64,000 bases of DNA from Streptomyces massasporeus (GCF_014648995.1 NZ_BMSE01000008.1:186001-250000), one strand, 5' to 3'; counted from the stretch's first letter, positions 48,507 to 57,497 are shown. Program-made: numbers and translations. Notes: a model not told the origin generated them from the sequence alone.

Positions 48507-49321
48507 GCGTCACCGACCTGAGCACTCCGGGCTCGCGGAGCGGCACGTACTGGCTGCTCGCCGACTGCTGGAACATCGTCCGCCGCGGCCTGACCCACTA
48601 CCAGCGCCAGCCGGTCAACATCGCCTGGCAGCTGGGCTTCCCGATCCTCTCCGTGCTGATGTACGGCTATGTCTTCGGCAGCGCGATGAAGGTGCCGGGC
48701 GGCGGGGACTACAAGGACTTCCTGATGCCGGGCATGTTCGTGATGACCATGGCGTTCGGGTTCATCAACACGGCGACCGTCGTGGTCTACGACTCCACCA
48801 AGGGCGTCATCGACCGCTTCCGCTCCATGCCGATGGCTTCCTCGGCCGTGGTGGCCGGGCGCGGGGTCACCGACCTGATCGTCGCCTGCGCCGAGTTGGC
48901 GATCATGATGCTCACCGCGCTGGCCATGGGCTGGCGTCCGGACGGCGGCATGGGCTTCCTCGGGGCGTTCGGGCTGCTGCTCTGGCTGCGGTTCGCGCTG
49001 ATCTGGATCGGCGTGTGGCTCGGCCTGCTGGTGCCCAACCCGGAGGCGGCGGGCGGCCTGTTCGCGGTCGCCTTCCCGCTGACGATGATCTCCAGCATCT
49101 TCGTCGCTCCGCAGCTGATGCCCGACTGGCTGGGGTGGGTGGCGGTCTGGAACCCGATCTCGTCCACGGCGGCGGCGACCCGTGAACTGTTCGGCAACCC
49201 GGTCAACGGCGACACCTGGGTGGAACAGCACGCGTTGCTGATGGCCGGAGTGTGGCCGGTGATCCTGACGGTGATCTTCCTGCCGCTGGCCGTGCGGCGG
49301 TTCAAGAAGCTGAGCCGATAA
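48503..49321 (+). CDS. DrrB-like ABC-2 type permease
   Basis: The 272-residue protein has six membrane helices and the ABC-2 layout: an amphipathic start, then FLMPGMFVMTMAFGFINTA, the VIDRFRSMPMASSAVVAGR coupling segment, and WNPISSTAAATRELF near the end. Its ATG overlaps the ATPase stop (ATGA), so the two are translated together. The pair forms a DrrAB-type drug exporter under TetR control. A large inverted repeat starts 16 bp after the stop. Confidence 0.92.
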   Translation: MSVTDLSTPGSRSGTYWLLADCWNIVRRGLTHYQRQPVNIAWQLGFPILSVLMYGYVFGSAMKVPGGGDYKDFLMPGMFVMTMAFGFINTATVVVYDSTKGVIDRFRSMPMASSAVVAGRGVTDLIVACAELAIMMLTALAMGWRPDGGMGFLGAFGLLLWLRFALIWIGVWLGLLVPNPEAAGGLFAVAFPLTMISSIFVAPQLMPDWLGWVAVWNPISSTAAATRELFGNPVNGDTWVEQHALLMAGVWPVILTVIFLPLAVRRFKKLSR

Positions 49322-49336
49322 CGGTCGCGAGCGGTT

Positions 49337-49393
49337 GCGCACCTCCCAGAGTCTTGACGTGCTCATGTTGCGTCAGTTCTCTGGGAGGTGCGC
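49337..49393. terminator. Long inverted repeat between the ABC operon and the cellulase
   Basis: Perfect 15-bp arms (GCGCACCTCCCAGAG at 49337-49351 and its complement at 49379-49393) enclose 27 bp containing a second TGACG/CGTCA pair. It follows the ABC stop by 16 bp, as a terminator would. The loop also holds TTGACG, a possible -35 element for the cellulase. Confidence 0.6.
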
Positions 49394-49400
49394 GGCATGA

Positions 49401-49414
49401 TGGGAGCGCTCCCA
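49401..49414. promoter_or_regulatory. CebR operator
   Basis: TGGGAGCGCTCCCA is a perfect 14-bp palindrome matching the known CebR site of cellulase and cellobiose-uptake genes in Streptomyces. It lies 80 bp before the cellulase start codon. Confidence 0.9.
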
Positions 49415-49494
49415 TTCGGTTCCGGGTGCCGTGCTTCCCCCTCCCCGAGAGGAACCCACGGGGAACCCACGAGGAACCCGAGAGGAAGCAGCCC

Positions 49495-51009
49495 ATGTTC
49501 CGCACTCTGCGCAGAGCGCTGTGTGTCGCCGCGGCGCTCCTGTTACCGCTGGCGGGCGTGCAGTCGGCACGGGCCGATGCCGCCGCCGAGGCCGCCGGTG
49601 GCGGCTACTGGCACACCAGCGGCCGGCAGATCCTGGACGCGGCCGGACAGCCCGTCCGTATCGCCGGCATCAACTGGTTCGGCTTCGAGACCGCCAACCA
49701 CGTCGTCCACGGCCTGTGGGCCCGCGACTACAAGAGCATGATCGACCAGATGAAGTCGCTGGGCTACAACACCATCCGCATGCCCTACAGCGACGACATC
49801 CTCAAGCCCGGCACCATGCCGGACAGCATCAACACCGACGGCAAGAACACGGACCTGCGCGGGCTGACGTCCCTCCAGGTCCTGGACAGGATCGTCGCCT
49901 ACGCCGGGCAGTCCGGCCTCAAGATCGTCCTGGACCGGCACCGCCCGGACGCGGCGGGCCAGTCGGCGCTCTGGTACACGGCGTCGGTGCCCGAGTCGAC
50001 GTGGATCACCAACCTCAAGGCCCTGGCGACGCGTTACAAGGGCAACTCCACCGTGGTCGGCATCGACCTGCACAACGAACCCCACGACCCCGCCTGCTGG
50101 GGCTGCGGCGACACCTCCCGCGACTGGCGCCTGGCCGCCCAGCGCGCGGGCAACGCCGTGCTGTCCGCCAACCCCGAGCTGCTGATCATGGTCGAGGGCG
50201 TGCAGTCGCACAACGGCGTGAACGGCTGGTGGGGCGGCAACCTCACGGGTGTGGCCCAGTACCCGGTTCAGCTGGACGTCGCCAACCGGCTGGTGTACTC
50301 GGCGCACGACTACGCGACCTCGGTGGCGCAGCAGTCCTGGTTCTCGGACCCCTCCTTCCCCGCCAACATGCCGGGGATCTGGGACAAGTACTGGGGCTAC
50401 GTCTTCAAGCAGAACATCGCCCCGGTGTGGCTCGGCGAGTTCGGTACGACCCTCCAGCCGTCGGTGGACCAGAAGTGGCTGGCCGAGCTGGTGCGGTACC
50501 TGCGCTCGACGTCGGCGTACGGTGCCGACAGCTTCCACTGGACGTTCTGGTCCTGGAACCCCAACTCCGGCGACACGGGCGGCATCCTGAAGGACGACTG
50601 GCAGACGGTCGACACGGCGAAGGACGGGTACCTGGCGTCCATCAAGGCCCCGGGCTTCGATGCCGGCGGTCCCGGTCCGGGCGGCCCCGGTGATCCGGGG
50701 GGCGGGAACGCCGCCTGCACCGCCGCCTACACCGTCGGCAGCGATTGGGGCGGCGGCTTCAACGCCGAGGTGAAGGTGACCAACGCGGGGAATGTTCCCC
50801 TGAAGTCCTGGAAGGTGACCTGGACCTGGAGCGGATCCCAGAAGGTCACGAACATGTGGAACGCCTCGCACACCCAGAGCGGGGCGACCGTCACGGCGGT
50901 GAACGCGGCACACAACGGGAGTGTGCCGGTGGGCGGTTCGGCGAGCTTCGGCCTGGGCGGCGCGCCCGGGGGCGGGGCTGTGCCGAGCGTGAGTTGCACG
51001 GCTGCGTGA
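49495..51009 (+). CDS. Secreted endoglucanase: GH5 catalytic domain plus CBM2; TTA codon in signal peptide
   Basis: The 504-residue protein has a signal peptide (cleavage near residue 28), a GH5 domain (about 35-385) with the acid/base glutamate E195 in HNEP and nucleophile E315 in GEFGT, a Gly/Pro linker, and a C-terminal CBM2 cellulose-binding domain (about 400-504: VGSDWGGGFNAEVKVTNAG, WKVTWTWSG, with flanking cysteines). It hydrolyses cellulose outside the cell. Codon 17 is TTA (49543-49545), implying bldA dependence. A CebR palindrome upstream implies repression lifted by cellobiose. GAGGAA sites lie before the ATG. Confidence 0.95.
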   Translation: MFRTLRRALCVAAALLLPLAGVQSARADAAAEAAGGGYWHTSGRQILDAAGQPVRIAGINWFGFETANHVVHGLWARDYKSMIDQMKSLGYNTIRMPYSDDILKPGTMPDSINTDGKNTDLRGLTSLQVLDRIVAYAGQSGLKIVLDRHRPDAAGQSALWYTASVPESTWITNLKALATRYKGNSTVVGIDLHNEPHDPACWGCGDTSRDWRLAAQRAGNAVLSANPELLIMVEGVQSHNGVNGWWGGNLTGVAQYPVQLDVANRLVYSAHDYATSVAQQSWFSDPSFPANMPGIWDKYWGYVFKQNIAPVWLGEFGTTLQPSVDQKWLAELVRYLRSTSAYGADSFHWTFWSWNPNSGDTGGILKDDWQTVDTAKDGYLASIKAPGFDAGGPGPGGPGDPGGGNAACTAAYTVGSDWGGGFNAEVKVTNAGNVPLKSWKVTWTWSGSQKVTNMWNASHTQSGATVTAVNAAHNGSVPVGGSASFGLGGAPGGGAVPSVSCTAA

Positions 51010-51019
51010 GCACGGAGTG

Positions 51020-51055
51020 AGGTGGGGCGCCCGGTGCTCGCCGGGCGCCCCACCT
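51020..51055 (+). terminator. Strong terminator after the cellulase gene
   Basis: A perfect 15-bp GC-rich stem (51020-51034 and 51041-51055) with a six-base loop lies 11 bp after the stop. Confidence 0.85.
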
Positions 51056-51296
51056 GTCCGGCCCGCCTGACCGACGGTTCAGCCCGCCTGACCGACTGTC
51101 CGGCCCACGTGGCCGGGACGTGTGTCCGGAATTGCCGGAACACCCCGTTTTTAAGGGCTTCCTGAGAGCTGGCTGTGCCTCGATTTGGTCAAGTCTTGCT
51201 CGAATTCGTACATACGCGGTGCGCTCTTCCGCGACGATGCGGCACGGCCCGCGTCACTCGCGGGCCTGACCCCCCTCACCGTTGCGAGAGAACTCC

Positions 51297-52904
51297 ATGA
51301 GAAGAAGCGCAGCCGTACTGTGCGGCGCCACGGTCGTCCTGGCCGGGACCCTCACCGCCGTCCCCGCCAACGCCAGCGCGCCACACTCCGCGAACACGGC
51401 CCTGACGACCGCCGCGGCGAAGGTCACCTGGAAGAAGTGCGGGACGGACGACACCCCGACGCTCCAGTGCGGCTCGGTCAAGGTGCCGCTCGACTACGCG
51501 AAGCCGCGAGGGAAGCAGATCACGCTGGCTCTCTCCCGCGTGCCGCACACCGCGTCGAAGTCCCAGGGCCCGCTGCTCGTCAACCCCGGCGGCCCGGGCG
51601 GCAGCGGTCTGTCGCTGGCCGAGTTCGTCGCGTCCTCCCTGCCCAAGGCCGTCGCCGCCCAGTACGACGTCATCGGCTTCGACCCGCGCGGAGTGGGCAA
51701 GAGCCAGCCCGCCCTGGACTGCAAGCCGGGCCACTTCGACCCCGTGCGCCCCGACTCCGTGCCGAGCACCCCGGCGCTGGAGAAGGCCAACCTCGCGCGC
51801 GCCAAGGCCTTCGCCAAGGCCTGCGGCACGAAGTACGCGGACGTCCTGCCGTACATCGACACGGTCAGCGCCGTGAAGGACATGGACTCGATCCGCAAGG
51901 CCCTCGGCGCGTCGAAGATCAACTACTTCGGCTACTCGTACGGCACCTACCTCGGCGCCGTCTACGCCAAGCTGTTCCCCGAGCGGGTGCGGCGCCTCGT
52001 GCTGGACTCGATCGTCGACCCGACCGGTGTCTGGTACGACGACAACATCCAGCAGGACTACGCGTTCGACAAGCGCCACAAGGCCCTCATGGCGTGGATC
52101 GCCACGTACGACTCCACGTACAAGCTCGGCACGAACCCGAAGAAGATCGAGGCCAAGTGGTACGCCATGCGGGCGGCCCTGGCCAAGAAGCCGGCCGGCG
52201 GCAAGGTGGGCGCCTCCGAGCTGGAGGACATCTTCATACCGGGCGGCTACAACAACGCCTACTGGCCCACGCTCGCCCAGACGTTCGCGGCGTACGTCAA
52301 CAACCACGACACGGCCGCGCTGGTCAAGGCCTACGACAACATCGCGGCGATCGACGCCTCCGGTGACAACGGCTACAGCGTCTACACCGCCGTGCAGTGC
52401 CGTGACGCGTCCTGGCCGCGCGACTGGAAGCAGTGGCGCAAGGACAACTGGGCGGTGTACGAGAAGGCTCCGTTCATGGCGTGGAACAACGCCTGGTACA
52501 ACGCGCCGTGCGCGTTCTGGCCGACGAAGACGCTGAAGCCGGTGAACGTCGCCAACAGCAAGCTCCCGCCGGTGCTGCTGTTCCAGGCGACGGACGACGC
52601 GGCCACGCCCTACCAGGGCGGCGTCACCATGCACCGCCTGCTGAAGGGCTCCAGCCTGGTCGTGGAGCAGGGCGGCGGCAACCACGGCATCACGCTCAGC
52701 GGCAACGCCTGCCTCGACAAGCACCTCGCGACGTACCTCACCAACGGCAAGGTCCCGCACGGCAGCGGTGTGGCGGACGCGGTGTGCAAGAAGACCGCCG
52801 ACCCCAAGCCGCAGCCGGCGGCGCAGAAGGCGGCGGGCGCGACGCAGCCGGCCGTCGCGGCGGTCGGCGACAGCCTGCGCGGGATCCTGGGGTCCGGACG
52901 CTGA
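51297..52904 (+). CDS. Secreted S33-family tripeptidyl aminopeptidase-like hydrolase
   Basis: The 535-residue protein has a signal peptide (cleavage after ANA near residue 26) and an alpha/beta-hydrolase fold: oxyanion region NPGGPGGSG, nucleophile S214 in GYSYGTYLG, then the lid region, the aspartate in QATDDAATPYQGG and the histidine in GGGNHGITL. This is the layout of Streptomyces Tap/SlpD/SlpE mycelium-associated peptidases, which remove N-terminal tripeptides. A Pro/Ala/Gln-rich tail follows. The ATG at 51297 is chosen over an in-frame TTG at 51282 because of the GAGAG site between them. Confidence 0.92.
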   Translation: MRRSAAVLCGATVVLAGTLTAVPANASAPHSANTALTTAAAKVTWKKCGTDDTPTLQCGSVKVPLDYAKPRGKQITLALSRVPHTASKSQGPLLVNPGGPGGSGLSLAEFVASSLPKAVAAQYDVIGFDPRGVGKSQPALDCKPGHFDPVRPDSVPSTPALEKANLARAKAFAKACGTKYADVLPYIDTVSAVKDMDSIRKALGASKINYFGYSYGTYLGAVYAKLFPERVRRLVLDSIVDPTGVWYDDNIQQDYAFDKRHKALMAWIATYDSTYKLGTNPKKIEAKWYAMRAALAKKPAGGKVGASELEDIFIPGGYNNAYWPTLAQTFAAYVNNHDTAALVKAYDNIAAIDASGDNGYSVYTAVQCRDASWPRDWKQWRKDNWAVYEKAPFMAWNNAWYNAPCAFWPTKTLKPVNVANSKLPPVLLFQATDDAATPYQGGVTMHRLLKGSSLVVEQGGGNHGITLSGNACLDKHLATYLTNGKVPHGSGVADAVCKKTADPKPQPAAQKAAGATQPAVAAVGDSLRGILGSGR

Positions 52905-52937
52905 GCGTTTCGGTGACCCGGGCCTGACGGGACGACA

Positions 52938-52972
52938 GGGGGGCGTCCGGTGATGTTCACCGGGCGCCCTCC
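52938..52972 (+). terminator. Terminator after the S33 peptidase gene
   Basis: A 13-bp stem with one wobble pair (52941-52953 with 52957-52969), extended by three further pairs, has a three-base loop. Confidence 0.75.
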
Positions 52973-52986
52973 TAAGCTGTCCGGTC

Positions 52987-53664
52987 ATGGGGGATGACAT
53001 GGCGGACGACGAGATGGTGGCCGTCCCGGCGGGACGCGTCACGCTGACCGACCGGCGGACGCAACGCAGTTGGGCGGTGGAGGTCGCGTCGTTCCGGATG
53101 TCGGCGTTCCCGGTCACGCAGGAGTGGTACGCCCAGGTCACCGGTGAGCGCCCGAGCACGGCCCGGGGCGGCCGGCTGCCCGTCGAGGGCGTGTCCTGGT
53201 GGGACGCGATCCGGTTCTGCAACACCCTGTCCCGGCGCGAGGGCCTGACCCTCGCGTACGAGGAGCGGCCCGGCGCCGGGAGCGCCGACTGGGACACCTC
53301 CGCCGACGGCTACCGGCTGCCCACCGAGGCCGAGTGGGAACACGCCTGCCGCGCCGGCAGTACCGGCCCTCGCTACGGCCCGCTCGACGAGATCGCCTGG
53401 TACCGCGGCAACGCGGACGACCGCGTCCACCCCGTGGGCGGCCGACTGCCCAACGCCTGGGGCCTGTACGACATGCTCGGCAACGTCTGGGACTGGTGCT
53501 GGGACCTCTACGACGCCGAGGTCTACGGCACCTACCGGGTGCTGCGCGGCGGCGGCTGGTCCGACGAGCACTGGAGCTGTCGCGCCTCGGTGCGCCGCCG
53601 GAGCCATCCGACGTTCCGGATCGACGACGTGGGGTTCCGGGTGGCGCGCTCGATGCCGGCTTGA
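52987..53664 (+). CDS. SUMF1/FGE-domain protein lacking one catalytic cysteine
   Basis: The 225-residue protein has the formylglycine-generating-enzyme fold: AFPVTQEWYAQVTG, PVEGVSWWDAIRFCNTLS, YRLPTEAEWEHACRAGS, NAWGLYDMLGNVWDWCWD and RVLRGGGWSDEHWSCRASVR, ending VGFRVARS. In true FGE two cysteines five residues apart near the end perform the oxidation; here only C198 (SCRASVR) remains and the position five residues earlier is aspartate. It is therefore probably not a sulfatase-activating oxidase. A TAAGCT hexamer lies eight bases before the ATG. Confidence 0.88.
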   Translation: MGDDMADDEMVAVPAGRVTLTDRRTQRSWAVEVASFRMSAFPVTQEWYAQVTGERPSTARGGRLPVEGVSWWDAIRFCNTLSRREGLTLAYEERPGAGSADWDTSADGYRLPTEAEWEHACRAGSTGPRYGPLDEIAWYRGNADDRVHPVGGRLPNAWGLYDMLGNVWDWCWDLYDAEVYGTYRVLRGGGWSDEHWSCRASVRRRSHPTFRIDDVGFRVARSMPA

Positions 53665-53672
53665 GCGCGGAA

Positions 53673-53702
53673 GAGGGCGCCCCGCACGAGCGGGACGCCC
53701 TC
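53673..53702. terminator. Bidirectional terminator between SUMF1 and serC genes
   Basis: GAGGGCG and CGCCCTC arms with an inner CCGC/GCGG stem and a short loop separate two convergent genes. Confidence 0.65.
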
Positions 53703-53727
53703 GACACTCACGTCGTGTGCGAGAAGG

Positions 53728-54846
53728 TCAGAGCTTCTCGATCACGTAGTCGACGCACTTCGTGAGCGCCTCGACGTCCGCCGGGTCGATCGCCGGGAAC
53801 ATCGCGACGCGCAGCTGGTTGCGGCCGAGCTTGCGGTAGGGCTCGGTGTCGACGATGCCGTTGGCGCGCAGCACCTTGGCGACGGCGGCGGCGTCGACCT
53901 CGTCCGTGAAGTCGATCGTGCCGATGACCTGCGAGCGCTTGGCCGGGTCGGTGACGAACGGGTTGGCGTACTTGATGTCCTCGGCCCAGCCGTAGAGCGT
54001 GCGGGCGGAGGTGGCGGTGCGCCGGACCGACCAGTCCAGGCCGCCCTGGCCGTTGATCCACTCCAGCTGCTGGTTCAGCAGGAAGAGGGTGGCCAGCGCC
54101 GGGGTGTTGTACGTCTGGTTCTTGCGGGAGTTGTCGATCGCCGTCGGCAGCGAGAAGAACTCCGGGACGTGGCGGCCGGACGCGTGGATGCGCTCCGCGC
54201 GCTCGATCGCGGCCGGGGAGAACACGCCGATCCACAGGCCGCCGTCGGAGGCGAAGGACTTCTGCGGGGCGAAGTAGTAGACGTCGGTCTCGCTGACGTC
54301 GACGGGCAGGCCGCCGGCGCCGGAGGTGGCGTCCACGAGCACCAGGGCGCCCTCGTCGGCACCGGCCACGCGCTTGATCGGCATGGCGACACCGGTCGAG
54401 GTCTCGTTGTGGGTGAACGCGTAGACGTCCACGCCCGCCTCGGCGACCGCCTCGGGGTGGGTGCCCGGGTCCGAGGCGATGACGGTCGGCTCGGCCAGCC
54501 AGGGGGCCAGCTTGGCGGCCTTGGCGAACTTCGAGGAGAACTCGCCGAAGTTCAGGTGCTGCGACTTGTTCTCGATCAGGCCGTGCGTCGCGACGTCCCA
54601 GAACGCGGTCGAGCCGCCGTTGCCGAGGATCACCTCGTAGCCGTCGGGGAGCTGGAACAGCTCGCTGATGCCCTCGCGCACCTGGCCGACCAGGTTCTTG
54701 ACGGGAGCCTGACGGTGGGAGGTGCCCATGAGAGAGGTGCCGGTCGCGGCGAGGGCGTCCAGCGCCTCCGTCCGCACCTTGGAGGGACCCGCGCCGAAAC
54801 GTCCGTCCGCGGGCTTGATGTCAGAGGGAATCCGGATCTCAGCCAC
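53728..54846 (-). CDS. serC: Phosphoserine aminotransferase (SerC)
   Basis: The 372-residue PLP enzyme of the actinobacterial SerC type has FGAGPSKVRTEALDAL at the start, ILGNGGSTAFWD (phosphate cup), LVDATSGAGGLPVD with the pyridine-binding aspartate, and FAPQKSFASDGG with the PLP lysine. It converts 3-phosphohydroxypyruvate to phosphoserine in serine synthesis. The start is GTG 54846, supported by TACGCT seven bases upstream and the absence of a ribosome site. It is a single-gene unit. Confidence 0.95.
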   Translation of the reverse strand: MAEIRIPSDIKPADGRFGAGPSKVRTEALDALAATGTSLMGTSHRQAPVKNLVGQVREGISELFQLPDGYEVILGNGGSTAFWDVATHGLIENKSQHLNFGEFSSKFAKAAKLAPWLAEPTVIASDPGTHPEAVAEAGVDVYAFTHNETSTGVAMPIKRVAGADEGALVLVDATSGAGGLPVDVSETDVYYFAPQKSFASDGGLWIGVFSPAAIERAERIHASGRHVPEFFSLPTAIDNSRKNQTYNTPALATLFLLNQQLEWINGQGGLDWSVRRTATSARTLYGWAEDIKYANPFVTDPAKRSQVIGTIDFTDEVDAAAVAKVLRANGIVDTEPYRKLGRNQLRVAMFPAIDPADVEALTKCVDYVIEKL

Positions 54847-54853
54847 GCAGGGG

Positions 54854-54859
54854 AGCGTA
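54854..54859 (-). promoter_or_regulatory. -10 hexamer of the serC promoter
   Basis: TACGCT on the reverse strand is followed by seven bases and the GTG at 54846. Confidence 0.6.
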
Positions 54860-54918
54860 GCCGTTTCCAGAAACGTGGGCGAAACGTCGTCCGTCGGGTG
54901 AGACGGGAAGTGGACGGG

Positions 54919-56268
54919 TCAGTGCCGGGCCGGGCCGGGCCAGACGGCCGAGGCGTCGTCGCGGTGCGGGTCCGGCAGCCGGAGGGGGCGCACGGCGACG
55001 GGCCGGACCCCGGCCTCGGTGACGGCCGTCCAGGGTGCGGGGCGGCCGGAGTAGCACAGGGTGGTGAGGACGAAGACGCCGTCGGCGTAGACCTCGACGT
55101 ACTCCCCGACGGTGAGGATGCGCAGTGAGGCCGCGGGTTCCGGCAGGAGGGTCTCGCCGAGCGGAGTGCCGTCGGGGCCGGTGACCCGGAGGTTCTTGCC
55201 GTCGCAGGCGACGGTGAGCGCGGGCCGGTCCCCGTCGGAGACATGCGTGCGCAGGGTGACTTCGGTGCGTGCTGAGAGGTCGACGTCACCGACCGCGTGC
55301 AGAGGGGCGTCGTACGTCTCCTCGCCGAGCCAGGGGTCCAGGCCGGGCCACCACTCCAGGCGGGGCGCCGCGTCCCGCGGTACGACGAGGGACTTGGGCT
55401 GGGCGAGCATGCCGCGACAGCGGTCGCCGGTGTCGGTCAGGCCGACGCGGCGCGGGGTGGTGTGCAGCACGACGCGGGAGCCGTCGGGGGCGGTGACGAC
55501 GCGCGGCGCGTACGCGCCCGTCGGGCCGAGCGGGCCGCGGCGGGTCCACGGGCCGCGCAGGCGCGGAGCGGTCCACGCCTCGAAGCCCCGGGTGGCGCCG
55601 ATGGAGCCGAGCAGCAGCCAGCCGCCGTCGTCGAGGCGTTCCAGGACCGGGCACTCGAACTCGTCGACGTCGCCGGGGGAGACGAGCGGCGGGTGGACCG
55701 TCCAGTGCTCCAGGTCGTCGGAGGTCGCCCAGGCGACGCACCCGCCGACCTCGACCGGCAGGGCGGCGTCGGCTGCGCAGACCAGCATGACCCAGCCGTC
55801 GGACTCGTCGTCGCGTACGACGAAGGGGTCGCGCCAGCCCATGCGTTCGCCCGTGCGGTACCAGCGCCCGTCCGCCTCGACGACCGGCCCGGTGCCGTGG
55901 CGGCGCCAGCCGGTGCCGTCGGTGCGCTCGGAGCGGGCCAGGCCGACCGACTGCAGGGGCCAGCCGCCCGGGGTGAGTCCGGAGACGGCGGTGTAGAGCA
56001 TCGCCATGCCGGTGCCGTGCGGGAAGGCGTGCATGGTCCACACCGCCTGCTGGTCGAAGCGGCCCGGCAGGCCGTTGCCGAAGGCCGTGCCCTGCGGTTC
56101 CCAGTGGACCAGGTCGGTGGAGGTGGCCCGGCCGTAGGAGGTCTCCATGCGCAGGTGGTCGAACTCGTCCGTCCACGGGCCCTGGAGGTGCAGTGCGGTG
56201 TAGGTGCCGTCCGCGTGGCGCAGGAGGTCGAAGTCGTTCACGCAGAGGCCGGGCGGCGCGTATCGCAT
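54919..56268 (-). CDS. GH32/GH43-like glycoside hydrolase
   Basis: The 449-residue protein lacks a signal peptide. The N-terminal five-bladed propeller (about 1-310) holds the three acidic residues of the GH32/68 and GH43 clans: CVNDFDLL near residue 10, a WRDPFVV segment near residue 145 and DEFECPVLER near residue 195. The C-terminal part (about 320-430) is a beta sandwich as in GH32. The substrate may be a fructan or another beta-linked sugar. It is divergent from a LacI regulator and a sugar ABC importer, with two LacI-like operators between, so it likely cleaves the imported sugar inside the cell. Confidence 0.8.
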   Translation of the reverse strand: MRYAPPGLCVNDFDLLRHADGTYTALHLQGPWTDEFDHLRMETSYGRATSTDLVHWEPQGTAFGNGLPGRFDQQAVWTMHAFPHGTGMAMLYTAVSGLTPGGWPLQSVGLARSERTDGTGWRRHGTGPVVEADGRWYRTGERMGWRDPFVVRDDESDGWVMLVCAADAALPVEVGGCVAWATSDDLEHWTVHPPLVSPGDVDEFECPVLERLDDGGWLLLGSIGATRGFEAWTAPRLRGPWTRRGPLGPTGAYAPRVVTAPDGSRVVLHTTPRRVGLTDTGDRCRGMLAQPKSLVVPRDAAPRLEWWPGLDPWLGEETYDAPLHAVGDVDLSARTEVTLRTHVSDGDRPALTVACDGKNLRVTGPDGTPLGETLLPEPAASLRILTVGEYVEVYADGVFVLTTLCYSGRPAPWTAVTEAGVRPVAVRPLRLPDPHRDDASAVWPGPARH

Positions 56269-56296
56269 GGACAGGTCCTGTCTGCCGACAGCGGCA

Positions 56297-56310
56297 CTCA
56301 AACGCGTGCG
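56297..56310. promoter_or_regulatory. LacI-type operator 1 (degenerate)
   Basis: CTCAAACGCGTGCG matches 12 of 14 positions of the site at 56364-56377 and lies about 30 bp upstream of the hydrolase start codon. Confidence 0.45.
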
Positions 56311-56363
56311 CTGTGATCTTGCTGGGGCGAGTTCCTCTGAGAATCAGCCGAAGTAAATCCGAA

Positions 56364-56377
56364 CGCAAACGCTTGCG
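56364..56377. promoter_or_regulatory. LacI-type operator 2
   Basis: CGCAAACGCTTGCG is a near-perfect palindrome of the LacI/GalR kind, located between the divergent hydrolase and lacI genes. Confidence 0.7.
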
Positions 56378-56477
56378 CAACCACAGGAGCGGGTTTACGG
56401 TCTCGTCACTCCCTCACACGCCGATGTGTTCCGGACGACCCCGAGCACACGGCGTGCACCCGATCTAGGAGCGTCCC

Positions 56478-57497
56478 GTGACGGTCAGCATCACCGATGT
56501 CGCCGAGGCCACCGGAGTCTCGGCGTCCACCGTGTCCCGCGCCCTGCGCGGCCGTCCCGGCGTGTCGGAGGAGATGCGGGCCCGGATCGTCGCGGCCGCA
56601 GCCGACCTGGGCTACACCGCCTCGCGCTCGGCCTCCAGCCTGGCCAGCGGACGCACCTACACCATCGGCGTCGTCGTCCCGTACGTCGGCCGCTGGTTCT
56701 TCGGCACCGTGCTGGACGCCGCCGAGAAGGTCTTCAGCGCCGCCGGCTACGACGTCCTGCTGTACAACCTCGGCTCACCCGAGGCCCGCAAGCGCTTCTT
56801 CACCAAGCTGCCGATCCGCAAGCGGGTCGACGCCGTGCTGTCCCTGCTGATCCCGGACCCGGAGGAGGCCGCCGCCCTGCGGTCCCTGGCCGTGCCGCTG
56901 GCGACCACGGTCGGCGGCGCCCGGCCCGGCTTCACGGTGGTCGGCATCGACGACCGGGGCGGCGCGGAGAGCGCCGTACGGCACCTGGTCAACCTCGGAC
57001 ACCGGCGGATCGGCATGATCTCCGGCGCCAGCGAGCCGCTGCACTGGACCACGCCCCTCGACCGCCGGCAGGGCTACCTGGACGTGCTCACCGACTCCGG
57101 GATCGAGCCCGACCGCGCCCTGGAGGCGGACGGCGGTTACACGGTCGAGGGCGGTGAGCGGGCCATGACCGAACTGCTGGCGCTGCGTCAGCCGCCCACC
57201 GCCGTGTTCGCCCAGTCCGACGAGATGGCGATGGGCGCCCTGCGCGCCCTGCGCCGGCACCGGCTGCGGGTCCCGGAGGACGTGTCCGTGGTCGGCTTCG
57301 ACGATCACGAGCTGTCCGAGGTGGTCGGGCTGACCACCGTGGCCCAGCCGGTCGCGGCCCAGGGCCGGGAGGCGGCCCGGCTGCTGCTCGCGCAGCTCGA
57401 CGAGCCGGACGCCGGGCCGCCGCGCCCCGTCGAGATGCCCATCCGCTTCATCCTCCGCGAGACCACCGCCCCGCCGCACACCGGCCGTCAGCGGTAA
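56478..57497 (+). CDS. LacI-family sugar-responsive repressor
   Basis: The 339-residue protein starts with the LacI helix-turn-helix (VSITDVAEATGVSASTVSRA, then ARIVAAAADLGYTAS) and continues with the periplasmic-binding-like effector domain, including VGIDDRGGAESAVRHLVNLG and SVVGFDDHELSEVV. It probably represses both the hydrolase and the following ABC operon. GTG start with a TAGGAG site upstream. It is followed after 87 bp by the solute-binding protein; the gap holds a long pyrimidine-rich stretch. Confidence 0.92.
   Translation: MTVSITDVAEATGVSASTVSRALRGRPGVSEEMRARIVAAAADLGYTASRSASSLASGRTYTIGVVVPYVGRWFFGTVLDAAEKVFSAAGYDVLLYNLGSPEARKRFFTKLPIRKRVDAVLSLLIPDPEEAAALRSLAVPLATTVGGARPGFTVVGIDDRGGAESAVRHLVNLGHRRIGMISGASEPLHWTTPLDRRQGYLDVLTDSGIEPDRALEADGGYTVEGGERAMTELLALRQPPTAVFAQSDEMAMGALRALRRHRLRVPEDVSVVGFDDHELSEVVGLTTVAQPVAAQGREAARLLLAQLDEPDAGPPRPVEMPIRFILRETTAPPHTGRQR

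Noticed and set aside
52987..53664. Functional formylglycine-generating enzyme
   Set aside because: The first of the two active-site cysteines is missing and no sulfatase gene is nearby.
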